A stretch of DNA of 25,130 nt from an uncultured Magnetococcales bacterium (GTDB taxonomy: Bacteria > Pseudomonadota > Magnetococcia > Magnetococcales > Magnetaquicoccaceae). The DNA is taken from contig CAIWLA010000449.1 of the NCBI GenBank assembly GCA_903913345.1, forward strand, positions 1 through 25,130, given 5' to 3'. Positions 7,120-14,017 of the stretch are shown in pieces. Below the pieces are notes generated by a model, which did no database searches, had not been told where the DNA came from, and saw nothing but the letters and a program-made list of their open reading frames with translations. Numbering within the stretch: the first letter of the stretch is position 1; each line of letters opens with the position of its first letter. Made by a program: the position numbers and the translations under genes.

Positions 7120-8605
7120 CCCGCCGCAGGCTCTCCCGCACCGTGCCATCGGGATCCCGAATGGTGACGATCATCGGCATGTGACCGGGCATCGAGTGGG
7201 TGGCACAGGAAAAACAGGGATCATACAGTCGGAAGGCCATCTCGATCTGATTCAAAATCCCCTGACCGACCTGACCCTTGTGGATCAACCGTTCCGCCGC
7301 CCGTCGGGTGGAGAGGGAGATCGGGCCGTAATTGTTGGTCGTCCCGACAATCAGGTTGACCCGCGTCAACACCCCCTGGGCATCGGTCTCATAATGGTGG
7401 GTCAAGGTGCCCCGTGGGGCCTCCACGGAACCGATACCCACCCCGACAATATTCTCCGTGCGGACCACCGCCCGGACATGCGGCGAGGTGATCTCCGGGT
7501 CCGTCGCCAATTCCAACATCCGCTCGGCGGCATACAGGAGTTCGATCAGGCGTGCCCAGTGGGTCGCCAAACGGTGATGAATCGGCTGATACCGCCCATC
7601 CCCCACCGGTTGACAGCCAAAGGTGGCAAACAGACGGTCAAAATGGACCTGGGCCTCCGGGGTGGAGAGGCCGTTGGAGACGTTCAACCGGGAGAGGGGG
7701 GTGGCGGTGTACAGACCACTCTCAGGACCATCGATAAACCCCTTCCAACCAATCTGCTTCAGATAGGGAAATTTGAGATAGCTCCAGGGTTCCACATGTT
7801 CCGCCAGATGGTCCGCATACCGACTCGGCGGATAGTTCAGCAACGGCTGGCCATCCGGGGCGACCACCCGAATGGTTCCATCATAAAAATTGAGCTGCCC
7901 GTTGGGGTCCACCGTGCCCATATAATAGGTGCGATGAAAAAAGATGTCCGAGGTGACCAGATCCATATAAGCGGAATTTTTCAGGACCACGTCATCAAAG
8001 ATTTGCAGACTGAACTGGGCAAAGGCGATATTCTGGCGCGCAACCGCCTCGATCTCCCGCCGTTCCTCTGCGGAAATGGCCTTGCTCCAGCCGCCGGGGA
8101 GACCGGCGGCTGGATGGATCCCCCGTCCGCCCAGCATCTGGATGACGTGATGGTTTCTGGCCCGACAGGCGATCACCTGTTGGCCAATATCCAGCCCCAC
8201 CTTGCGGATCACCCCCAGAATATTGCGCTCTTCGGGTGGAGCCTCCGGTCCTACGATAAACTCCGGGCCTCCCAGGGCATAAAAATGGGTGGTATGATCG
8301 GTGACATAAAAGGCCATGTACAGGAGTTCACGAATCTTTTTGGCGGCGGGCGGCGGATCGACGGCAAACAGGGCATCCAGAGCCTTGACCGAAGCCATGT
8401 GGTGGGCCTCCGGGCAGACCCCGCAAATGCGGTTGGTGATGACCGGCATCTCCTCGGCCCGACGGCCCACGCAAAACCGCTCAAAGCCCCGCAATTCGGG
8501 AACCTGAAAATATGCATTGGCCACCTCGCCCTCGTCATTCAAGAAAATGTCGATCCGGGCATGTCCCTCCAGACGGGTGACGGGATTGATGGTAATCTGT
8601 CTCAT
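7112..8605 (-). CDS. mvhA: [NiFe]-hydrogenase large (catalytic) subunit, group 3c-like
   Basis: This 497-residue protein holds the Ni-Fe site. The proximal motif is RICGVCPEAHH (R59, C61, C64), and the distal motif is DPCFSCATH (462-470). A 27-residue tail after H470 is the expected substrate of the adjacent protease. The N-terminus ITINPVTRLEGHARI is classic for the family. Overall length and the CATH-type distal motif fit cytoplasmic group 3 enzymes, and the neighbours HdrA and MvhD point to group 3c (Mvh-like, F420-non-reducing). The start at 8605 overlaps the small-subunit stop as ATGA; the frame is open a further 381 bases upstream, but that part lacks family similarity. No Tat signal or membrane anchor is seen on either subunit. 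Confidence 0.93.
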   Translation of the reverse strand: MRQITINPVTRLEGHARIDIFLNDEGEVANAYFQVPELRGFERFCVGRRAEEMPVITNRICGVCPEAHHMASVKALDALFAVDPPPAAKKIRELLYMAFYVTDHTTHFYALGGPEFIVGPEAPPEERNILGVIRKVGLDIGQQVIACRARNHHVIQMLGGRGIHPAAGLPGGWSKAISAEERREIEAVARQNIAFAQFSLQIFDDVVLKNSAYMDLVTSDIFFHRTYYMGTVDPNGQLNFYDGTIRVVAPDGQPLLNYPPSRYADHLAEHVEPWSYLKFPYLKQIGWKGFIDGPESGLYTATPLSRLNVSNGLSTPEAQVHFDRLFATFGCQPVGDGRYQPIHHRLATHWARLIELLYAAERMLELATDPEITSPHVRAVVRTENIVGVGIGSVEAPRGTLTHHYETDAQGVLTRVNLIVGTTNNYGPISLSTRRAAERLIHKGQVGQGILNQIEMAFRLYDPCFSCATHSMPGHMPMIVTIRDPDGTVRESLRRDG

Positions 8606-9594
8606 CCGTTTGCCCTCCGGCCACCCAGAATGGAGTCGGCCAGGCTGTATTGATAAAAAGTCCCGGCCAGATCGGGAATGGCGTCGAGCAGGACATCCAC
8701 CCGTTGGGCAATCTGCGCCTCGGACAACCCCTGGGTCTCGCCAATATCCAGCATGGAACCCAGGGCACTGACCATTTTTGCCCCCTGATCCAGCACCCCT
8801 TCCGGCGTTCCATAACAGCCGGTACAGGGCATATTCACCTGGGGACACAAACCGCCGCAACCGTCCCGCGTGGCCATTCCCATGCAGACCAACCCCTGCT
8901 CCAGCAAACAATTTTCCGTATCGGGAACCACCTCGTAATTCCGGTACAGTCGCGGAATCTTTTTGTCTTTCTTGATGCGGGCACACTCGTCGCAGACGCT
9001 GGAACGCCCGCCACCCAGCACACTGCCCACAGGAGGCAATGGCCGTCCCTGGATGAGATGATCCACCACATTCCAGATTTGATGCGGCTCCGGCGGACAG
9101 CCCGGAATCAAATAATCCACCGGAACCACCTGATTCAACGTCATCACCCGATTGAAAAAGAGCGGCAAGGTAAGCGTCCCTTCCGGGCAGGGGGTGGTCG
9201 TCTGCGGGAGGATGCCCAGAGGATTGTCCACGGTGAGGCTGTCCCGGTAAATGGCTTGAAAATGGTCATCACGGGTGGAAAAATTGCTCAAGGCCGGGAT
9301 GCAGCCCGCCTTGGCACAGGAACCGAAGGCAATCAGACACCGGGATTTGCGCCGCAACAGATGGGCCATCTCACGGTTTTCGCTGGAACGAATCGCCCCA
9401 TTGAACAGGGTGAGGGCAATACTCCCATCGGCCATCGCCTCCACATCCTGGTATTTGGTGTCCAACAGGCAGGGACAAAAGACAAAATCAAAGGCGGCTG
9501 CGACATCCAAAATCCGCTCGTGCAGATTGACCAACGCAATCTCACATCCCCCACAGCCAGAGGCCCAATACATGGCCAGTTTCGGTTTTTCCAT
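8602..9594 (-). CDS. mvhG: [NiFe]-hydrogenase small subunit, group 3c-like
   Basis: The 330-residue product is the electron-transfer subunit. SGCGGCE (C14, C17), FGSCAKAGCIP and IPGCPPEP supply the proximal [4Fe-4S] cluster. The C-terminal half has further Cys groups (CDECARIKKDKK, CLLEQGLVCMG, GCGGLCPQVNMPCTGCYG) for two more clusters, as in MvhG/FrhG-type subunits. There is no Tat signal, so it is cytoplasmic. The ATG at 9594 is preceded by AGGGAG at about eight bases; a GTG at 9603 is an alternative start. It is the first gene of the five-gene operon. Only about 80 bases, occupied mostly by a degenerate repeat, separate it from the chemoreceptor gene, and I see no clear promoter there, so read-through from the chemosensory operon is possible. 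Confidence 0.92.
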   Translation of the reverse strand: MEKPKLAMYWASGCGGCEIALVNLHERILDVAAAFDFVFCPCLLDTKYQDVEAMADGSIALTLFNGAIRSSENREMAHLLRRKSRCLIAFGSCAKAGCIPALSNFSTRDDHFQAIYRDSLTVDNPLGILPQTTTPCPEGTLTLPLFFNRVMTLNQVVPVDYLIPGCPPEPHQIWNVVDHLIQGRPLPPVGSVLGGGRSSVCDECARIKKDKKIPRLYRNYEVVPDTENCLLEQGLVCMGMATRDGCGGLCPQVNMPCTGCYGTPEGVLDQGAKMVSALGSMLDIGETQGLSEAQIAQRVDVLLDAIPDLAGTFYQYSLADSILGGRRANG

Positions 9595-9627
9595 CCCCTC
9601 CACTCCCTGCTTGAACGAAAAAATCGG

Positions 9628-9672
9628 CCTTGATCATCCTTTCGGCCACCAGGGGCACTGCCCGGACCCCTT
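9628..9672. repeat. degenerate copy of the intergenic palindromic repeat
   Basis: The stretch begins with CCTTGATCATCC, also present at 4093-4104, and continues with CCACCAGGGGC, TGCCC and GGACCCC in the same order and orientation as the repeat at 4093-4185. The first hairpin is shortened and the third missing. It lies between the second chemoreceptor gene and the hydrogenase operon. Confidence 0.6.
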
Positions 9673-9673
9673 T

Positions 9674-11104
9674 TTACGCACCCTTGATCGTGAAGGCACC
9701 CACCTCCTGCGTCAACTCCTGGGCCAACGCCACCAGATCCTGACCGGTCTGACTGATCTCCCCGGCCAGGGCGGCATTCTGGAAGGTAATCTTGTCCATA
9801 TCCAGAATGGCCTGCGCCACCTGGCTGATCCCAACCGCCTGCTGCGCAGAGGCGTCCTTGATGTTTTCCATCATGCCGGAAAATTGGGTCGCCGAGGCCA
9901 GGGACTCCTCCAGATTGGCCGCAACCAGATCATTCAGACAGTGCAAACCCTCTTCCATGCCCGCCCGGCTTTCATCCAGTTTTTGCGCAATCTCCCGCTC
10001 CATGCCATCCATGGCCTGATCAAACGCCTTGATCCGCTTGGAACCGGCCTGGACCTGTTCCAGGGTTTTCTCAATCAATTTGCCAATCTCCTCGGAGGCC
10101 TTGGTGGAACGGGAGGCCAGCTTGCGAATCTCGGTGGCAACCACCGCAAAACCGCGCCCGTGTTCCCCGGCCCGTGCCGCCTCCACCGAGGCATTCAGGG
10201 CCAACAGACTGGTCTGAAAGGCCAGATCGTTGATCACACCCGTAATGCCCGACACATTGACTGAGCTTTCATTGATATTGGCGATCAGGCCGACCATTTC
10301 GCGACTGGAGGCACGCAATTGACTGGAAAAATGGCGATTGGCATCGAGAATGTTGGACAGCCACTCCTGATTGGCAATATGGGTCTCCGACAGGACGATA
10401 CGCAGGGTGTTTCCCCCCTCCTCCGTGGCCACCTGGGCCTCACTGCTGGCCTGAAACGCCTGATGGGCACTCTTCGCATTATGTTCCACCGTGGCCGTTA
10501 TCTCCTCCACCGCCGCCGAGACCTCGGCCAACGCCGCTGCCTGGCGGTCGGTCCGTTGGGCCAGATCCGTGCTGCCAGCCGCCAGCCTCTGCGCGGCCAC
10601 CGAGCTGTTTTTGGCATCCTCCCGAATTTCTGCCACAATCCGGGTCAAACTCCTGGCCACTTCGTGGGTGGCCTCGACAATCTGGCAGAGTTCATTCCTG
10701 GCCCCAGGATGAACCTGATCGGAAAACCGCAAATCGCCACGGGCCAGGGTCTCCAGGGACTCCTTCGCCTTCCGGCTGTAGCGGCCAAACAGGCGATCCA
10801 GGAAAATGGTCCCCAAAACCATCGTGACAATGACCGTGAGTGCCCCGATCAGCAGGATGCGTTGAACCAAATGAATCTCCCGGTCCAACTGGTCAACAAC
10901 GGCAACCGCCCCCTGTCCACCCGCCAACAGACCATCGCCTCTCAGGGCCAGCGTCAGATCCTGCCCCGTCATGGTGGCCCAATAACCGAAGGCGATGAGA
11001 GCCAGAAAAATGACCATCGAGAGACCGGCCGAGGCCCGTATCCAGAAACCGATCGTAAACCTGGAAAAAAATGGTTCCATAGATCCCCCGTGTTCGCGCA
11101 TCAT
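9674..11104 (-). CDS. methyl-accepting chemotaxis protein with minimal periplasmic loop
   Basis: The 476-residue receptor has two membrane helices, at about residues 22-43 and 82-103, separated by only some 38 residues, too few for a normal ligand-binding domain. A HAMP-like segment follows ([22 protein letters not shown]), then a long coiled-coil signalling domain with the hairpin tip [35 protein letters not shown], given here as [20 protein letters not shown] and [15 protein letters not shown]. That tip is the CheA/CheW contact site. The start at 11104 gives an ATGA overlap with the STAS gene; an ATG at 11080 preceded by GGGGGA is possible. It is the last gene of the chemosensory operon. 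With so little outside the membrane it may sense redox or membrane state, or act with a partner; this is inference. Confidence 0.88.
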   Translation of the reverse strand: MMREHGGSMEPFFSRFTIGFWIRASAGLSMVIFLALIAFGYWATMTGQDLTLALRGDGLLAGGQGAVAVVDQLDREIHLVQRILLIGALTVIVTMVLGTIFLDRLFGRYSRKAKESLETLARGDLRFSDQVHPGARNELCQIVEATHEVARSLTRIVAEIREDAKNSSVAAQRLAAGSTDLAQRTDRQAAALAEVSAAVEEITATVEHNAKSAHQAFQASSEAQVATEEGGNTLRIVLSETHIANQEWLSNILDANRHFSSQLRASSREMVGLIANINESSVNVSGITGVINDLAFQTSLLALNASVEAARAGEHGRGFAVVATEIRKLASRSTKASEEIGKLIEKTLEQVQAGSKRIKAFDQAMDGMEREIAQKLDESRAGMEEGLHCLNDLVAANLEESLASATQFSGMMENIKDASAQQAVGISQVAQAILDMDKITFQNAALAGEISQTGQDLVALAQELTQEVGAFTIKGA

Positions 11105-11397
11105 GGCCCACACAAAAATTCCAACCCGGTCAACCGAAAACGCCCCCGCACCATGGCATTGGCCGACAACAGTTCCAGCGACTTGCCCGACTGGTCCGCC
11201 ATTCGCCTGGCCGAAACAAAGACCTGCAACGCTGCCGTGTCCAGATCCACCACCTCGGCCAGATCGACCCGCACCGGCCCAGACGCCTCCCCCACCCCGG
11301 TGATATGGTCCCGCAGGAGAGAGGCCAGGCGATCGATGTTGTTCAGATCCAACACCCCGGAGAGCAACAACCTCCCCTCTTCCACCCGCCCGTTCAT
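11101..11397 (-). CDS. STAS-domain protein
   Basis: This 98-residue protein is a single STAS domain. It starts with an [19 protein letters not shown] strand pair and has the central [21 protein letters not shown] segment, where anti-sigma antagonists carry a phosphorylatable Ser or Thr; here it is Thr, in LDTAAL. The C-terminus ([19 protein letters not shown]) is also typical. ATGA overlaps join it to cheB upstream and the second receptor downstream, so it belongs to the chemosensory operon. STAS proteins act as phosphorylation-controlled protein-binding switches; the partner kinase or phosphatase is not in the window. The domain call is good, the role is unknown. Confidence 0.8.
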   Translation of the reverse strand: MNGRVEEGRLLLSGVLDLNNIDRLASLLRDHITGVGEASGPVRVDLAEVVDLDTAALQVFVSARRMADQSGKSLELLSANAMVRGRFRLTGLEFLCGP

Positions 11398-12467
11398 GGC
11401 GCGTGACCCCCATCCACCAGGGCCAACAACCGTCCCGGAATCTCCGTCACCGGTAACACCTGATCCACACCACCCGCCTTGATGGCCATCTTCGGCATTC
11501 CGAAGACGATACAACTGGCCTCATCCTGAGCCACGGTACGGGCACCGGCCCGCTTCATGGCCAACAACCCCTCGGCCCCATCGGCCCCCATCCCGGTCAG
11601 AATGACCCCAATCCCCTGCCGGCCCACCTGGGTCGCCATCGAGTGAAACAGGACATCCACCGATGGCCGCACCCGATGGACCATGGGACCATCCTGCATC
11701 TGCACCACGTGATGATCCCCCTCCCGCACGACAACCATATGCCGACCACCGGGGGCCACCAGCACGGTGCCCGCCTGCACCCGATCCCCCCCTTCCGCCT
11801 CCTTGACCCGCATCCGGCAGACACGATCCAGACGCTGGGCAAACGGAGCGGTAAACTGCGCCAGCATGTGCTGCACCACCAGAATGGCGGGGCTGTTTTC
11901 CGGAAGAGGGATCAGCACCTCCTGCAAGGCATCGGTCCCCCCCGTGGAGGCCCCAATGGCAATGATCACCTCATCGACCCCCCGCCCGGCGGCCACCACT
12001 GGCCGGTTCAGCAGGGGAACCACCGCTTTCGGACCCTCCAAAAACCGGTGCGCGGCATTCTTGATCCGGGCATGGCCCGCCGCCTTGACCCGATCAATAA
12101 TCTGCTCGGACATGCCATCCAGCTTTTCCCGCACATCCAGGGTCGGCTTGGCAATCACATCCACCGCACCCAGGGCCAGGGCACGAAAGGTCTGCTCGGT
12201 ATCCTGGCCCGTGAGGGTACTGACCATCACCACCGGCATGGGATTCGATTTCATCAGCCGTTCCAGAAAATCCAGGCCATCCATCCCCGGCATGACAATA
12301 TCCAGCGTCAGCACATCCGGTTTCAACTCCTTGATCCGTTGCATGGCCGACCAGGCATCGGTGGCGGTGCCCACCACCTCCAGGGTCTCATCTTCGCTCA
12401 GTATCTCCTTGAGAACCTTGCGCACCAATGCCGAATCATCGACAATCAATACCTTTATCTTGCTCAT
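11394..12467 (-). CDS. cheB: CheB, receptor methylesterase/glutamine deamidase
   Basis: The 357-residue protein has an N-terminal receiver domain (D10, D11, phospho-acceptor D56 in [13 protein letters not shown], and the KP near residue 107). A linker joins it to the methylesterase domain. The catalytic triad is visible as S174 in [12 protein letters not shown]200 in VVQHM and D296 in [10 protein letters not shown]. CheB removes methyl groups from chemoreceptors when phosphorylated by CheA, giving adaptation. Length is normal. The start overlaps the cheR stop as ATGA, and the stop overlaps the STAS gene the same way. All key residues are intact, so it should be active. Confidence 0.96.
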   Translation of the reverse strand: MSKIKVLIVDDSALVRKVLKEILSEDETLEVVGTATDAWSAMQRIKELKPDVLTLDIVMPGMDGLDFLERLMKSNPMPVVMVSTLTGQDTEQTFRALALGAVDVIAKPTLDVREKLDGMSEQIIDRVKAAGHARIKNAAHRFLEGPKAVVPLLNRPVVAAGRGVDEVIIAIGASTGGTDALQEVLIPLPENSPAILVVQHMLAQFTAPFAQRLDRVCRMRVKEAEGGDRVQAGTVLVAPGGRHMVVVREGDHHVVQMQDGPMVHRVRPSVDVLFHSMATQVGRQGIGVILTGMGADGAEGLLAMKRAGARTVAQDEASCIVFGMPKMAIKAGGVDQVLPVTEIPGRLLALVDGGHAP

Positions 12468-13309
12468 ACACCCATCTTTTGAAAAACATTCAGTTTACGT
12501 TTTTGCAAAGAGGGAATCCCGGCCACAATTTCCGAGTGCCCCAAGAACAAAAAACCGCCATTCGGCTGCAAATAGTCTGCAAACCGCTCCAGTAGCCGAT
12601 CCCGAACCGTTGCATCAAAATAGATGATCACGTTGCGGCAAAAAATAATTTCAAACATCGTATTGATGGGATAACGCGGTTCCATAAAATTGATCTGCCG
12701 AAAATCGATCCGCTCCCGCAGCAGGGGTTTGACCTGAAAGGCCAGTTGATCCCCATCCTGCACCGCCTGGAAATATTTGTTCCGCAGGTCGGGTGCCACA
12801 TCGGCCACCTCGGCCGCCGAATAGAGGCCATTGACCGCCTTCTGCAAGGCCTTTTGACAGATATCCGAGGCCAGGATGCGCACATCCCATCCCGTACCCA
12901 AGGTCTCCAATAAAATCATGGCCAGGGTATACGGCTCCTCGCCGCTGGAACAGCCCGCGCTCCAGACCCGAATCTTTTTCTCGGCACCCGACCGTGCCCG
13001 TTGCTGGATTTCCGGCAATATCCACTGCCTGAGATAATACAGTTGTACATTTTCCCGAAAAAATTTGGTATGTTGCGTGGTGATTTCGTCGATCAACTCC
13101 TGCAAATCGGCCTCCCGACCGGGCTGAGTCACCCGATCACACCAGGCCCGCAGATCACTCCCTGCCGTCAGCTTCAACCGCTTTCGGATGCGCATGAAGA
13201 TCAAATCCTTCTTCCTCGCCTCCAGATGCAACCCACACCGCCCCAGCACCACCTGTTGCAGGCGGTGAAAATCGGTGTCGCTGATTGCCATCGATTCACA
13301 CGTTGTCAT
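12464..13309 (-). CDS. cheR: CheR, chemoreceptor methyltransferase
   Basis: The 281-residue product is a SAM-dependent glutamate methyltransferase for chemoreceptors. The N-terminal helical domain (LHLEARKKDLIFMRIRKRLK) is followed by the catalytic domain with TKFFRENVQL, the SAM-binding VWSAGCSSGEEPYTLAM, and FEIIFCRNVIIYF. The start at 13309 is preceded by AGGGG; a GTG at 13324, immediately after the toxin gene, is an alternative. The gene directly follows the toxin-antitoxin insertion, whose repeat boundary lies just 12-35 bases upstream of this start. It is probably still co-transcribed with the rest of the chemosensory operon. Confidence 0.95.
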   Translation of the reverse strand: MTTCESMAISDTDFHRLQQVVLGRCGLHLEARKKDLIFMRIRKRLKLTAGSDLRAWCDRVTQPGREADLQELIDEITTQHTKFFRENVQLYYLRQWILPEIQQRARSGAEKKIRVWSAGCSSGEEPYTLAMILLETLGTGWDVRILASDICQKALQKAVNGLYSAAEVADVAPDLRNKYFQAVQDGDQLAFQVKPLLRERIDFRQINFMEPRYPINTMFEIIFCRNVIIYFDATVRDRLLERFADYLQPNGGFLFLGHSEIVAGIPSLQKRKLNVFQKMGV

Positions 13310-13320
13310 GATGCCCCTGT

Positions 13321-13344
13321 TCACTCAAAATCCGGTTTTTTCTC
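13321..13344. repeat. 24-bp perfect direct repeat, copy 1 (cheR side)
   Basis: Positions 13321-13344 are identical to 13994-14017, beginning TCACTCAAAATCCGG. This copy supplies the last codons and stop of the toxin gene. The copies are 673 bases apart and bracket the toxin-antitoxin pair. Confidence 0.95.
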
Positions 13345-13696
13345 TCGCTGTCTCTCCCATCATCCAGATCGCCAAACGCTGCCGTATCCGATCCAAACGA
13401 TCACTGCCAATCGCACCCATGCTACCCACAAACAGACCGTCATCCAGCACCGCCAACCGGGAAAGCCGCACGACACTGGAGACCTTCAGACCCGTGCCAG
13501 AAAAATCGCGATCATCTGAAAAAATAATTTCATCCAAATCGGCCTCTGCTTGCCAAACCTGAGAAGAAACCATACATACCAACCAGTCGTTGTAACGGAC
13601 AGATGCCCGACGCAGCAAAAGGACGGGTCGCAGCTTGGCCATGGAAAAATCCGTATTTGGAAAAGAGGTCAGAACAACCTGTCCCTCGTGTATCAT
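13325..13696 (-). CDS. PemK/MazF-family toxin of a type II toxin-antitoxin pair
   Basis: This 123-residue protein matches PemK-like toxins, usually ribosome-dependent or -independent mRNA endonucleases. Visible family features are EGQVVLTSFPNTDFSMAKLRPVLLL, given in parts as EGQVVLTSFPNTDF and KLRPVLLLRR (strand pair with the conserved Arg-Pro), then VCMVSSQ, DRDFSGTGLKVSSVVRLSRL and a C-terminal RLDRIRQRLAIW helix. The start at 13696 overlaps the antitoxin stop as ATGA; an ATG at 13702 is also in frame. The last five codons and the stop lie inside the 24-bp repeat shared with the chemoreceptor gene but in a different frame, so the C-terminus was probably set by the insertion event. Whether it is still toxic cannot be judged from sequence. 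Confidence 0.85.
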   Translation of the reverse strand: MIHEGQVVLTSFPNTDFSMAKLRPVLLLRRASVRYNDWLVCMVSSQVWQAEADLDEIIFSDDRDFSGTGLKVSSVVRLSRLAVLDDGLFVGSMGAIGSDRLDRIRQRLAIWMMGETAREKTGF

Positions 13697-13935
13697 TGCC
13701 ATCGTTCCCGCAGATCTTCCAGACCATAAACCACTGGATCGTCTTCCATGCCTCGCAAGGCCTGCGTCATGGATAGAACAGAAAAATCGGCATCATTCCA
13801 GTCCGCATGACGGGATGACGGACAGGCACGATCATTTCCCCAACGGACGGCCAGAAACGCCACGAAGTCAAAAACCTCGGATTGTTTTTCCCTGGGCAGG
13901 GTTTCCAATTTTTTAATCAACTCGGTATAGATCAC
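13693..13935 (-). CDS. DUF2281-type antitoxin
   Basis: The 80-residue product has the DUF2281 hallmark at its N-terminus: ELIKKLETLPREKQSEVFDFVAFLA, seen as LETLPREKQSEVFDFVAFLA. A variable, acidic C-terminus ends in GLEDLRERW. DUF2281 proteins are commonly the antitoxin partners of PemK or PIN toxins and sit upstream of them, as here, with an ATGA overlap. The start is most likely GTG at 13935 or 13938, because GGGAG is placed 4-7 bases upstream. An ATG at 13956 is in frame but lacks a ribosome binding site. It begins 59 bases after the chemoreceptor stop. Confidence 0.78.
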   Translation of the reverse strand: MIYTELIKKLETLPREKQSEVFDFVAFLAVRWGNDRACPSSRHADWNDADFSVLSMTQALRGMEDDPVVYGLEDLRERWQ

Positions 13936-13993
13936 CACGCAACTCCCTGATACCATCACCAGCAAAATCGATCCCATCCAACATCACACGCCC

Positions 13994-14017
13994 TCACTCA
14001 AAATCCGGTTTTTTCTC
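13994..14017. repeat. 24-bp perfect direct repeat, copy 2 (chemoreceptor side)
   Basis: This copy encodes the last residues of the double-Cache receptor (EKKPDFE and stop). It is identical to 13321-13344 in the same orientation. Confidence 0.95.

Noticed and set aside
6959..8653. 564-codon plus-strand open frame opposite the hydrogenase large subunit
   Set aside because: It is a shadow of the large subunit, whose catalytic motifs are on the other strand.
8606..8986. N-terminal extension of the hydrogenase large subunit by 127 codons
   Set aside because: The extension is out of frame with, and entirely inside, the small-subunit gene and shows no family similarity. The ATGA overlap at 8602-8605 gives a standard start.
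9604..9673. Dedicated promoter for the hydrogenase operon
   Set aside because: I looked for sigma-70 and sigma-54 type elements on the minus strand and saw none convincing. The gap is mostly degenerate repeat.
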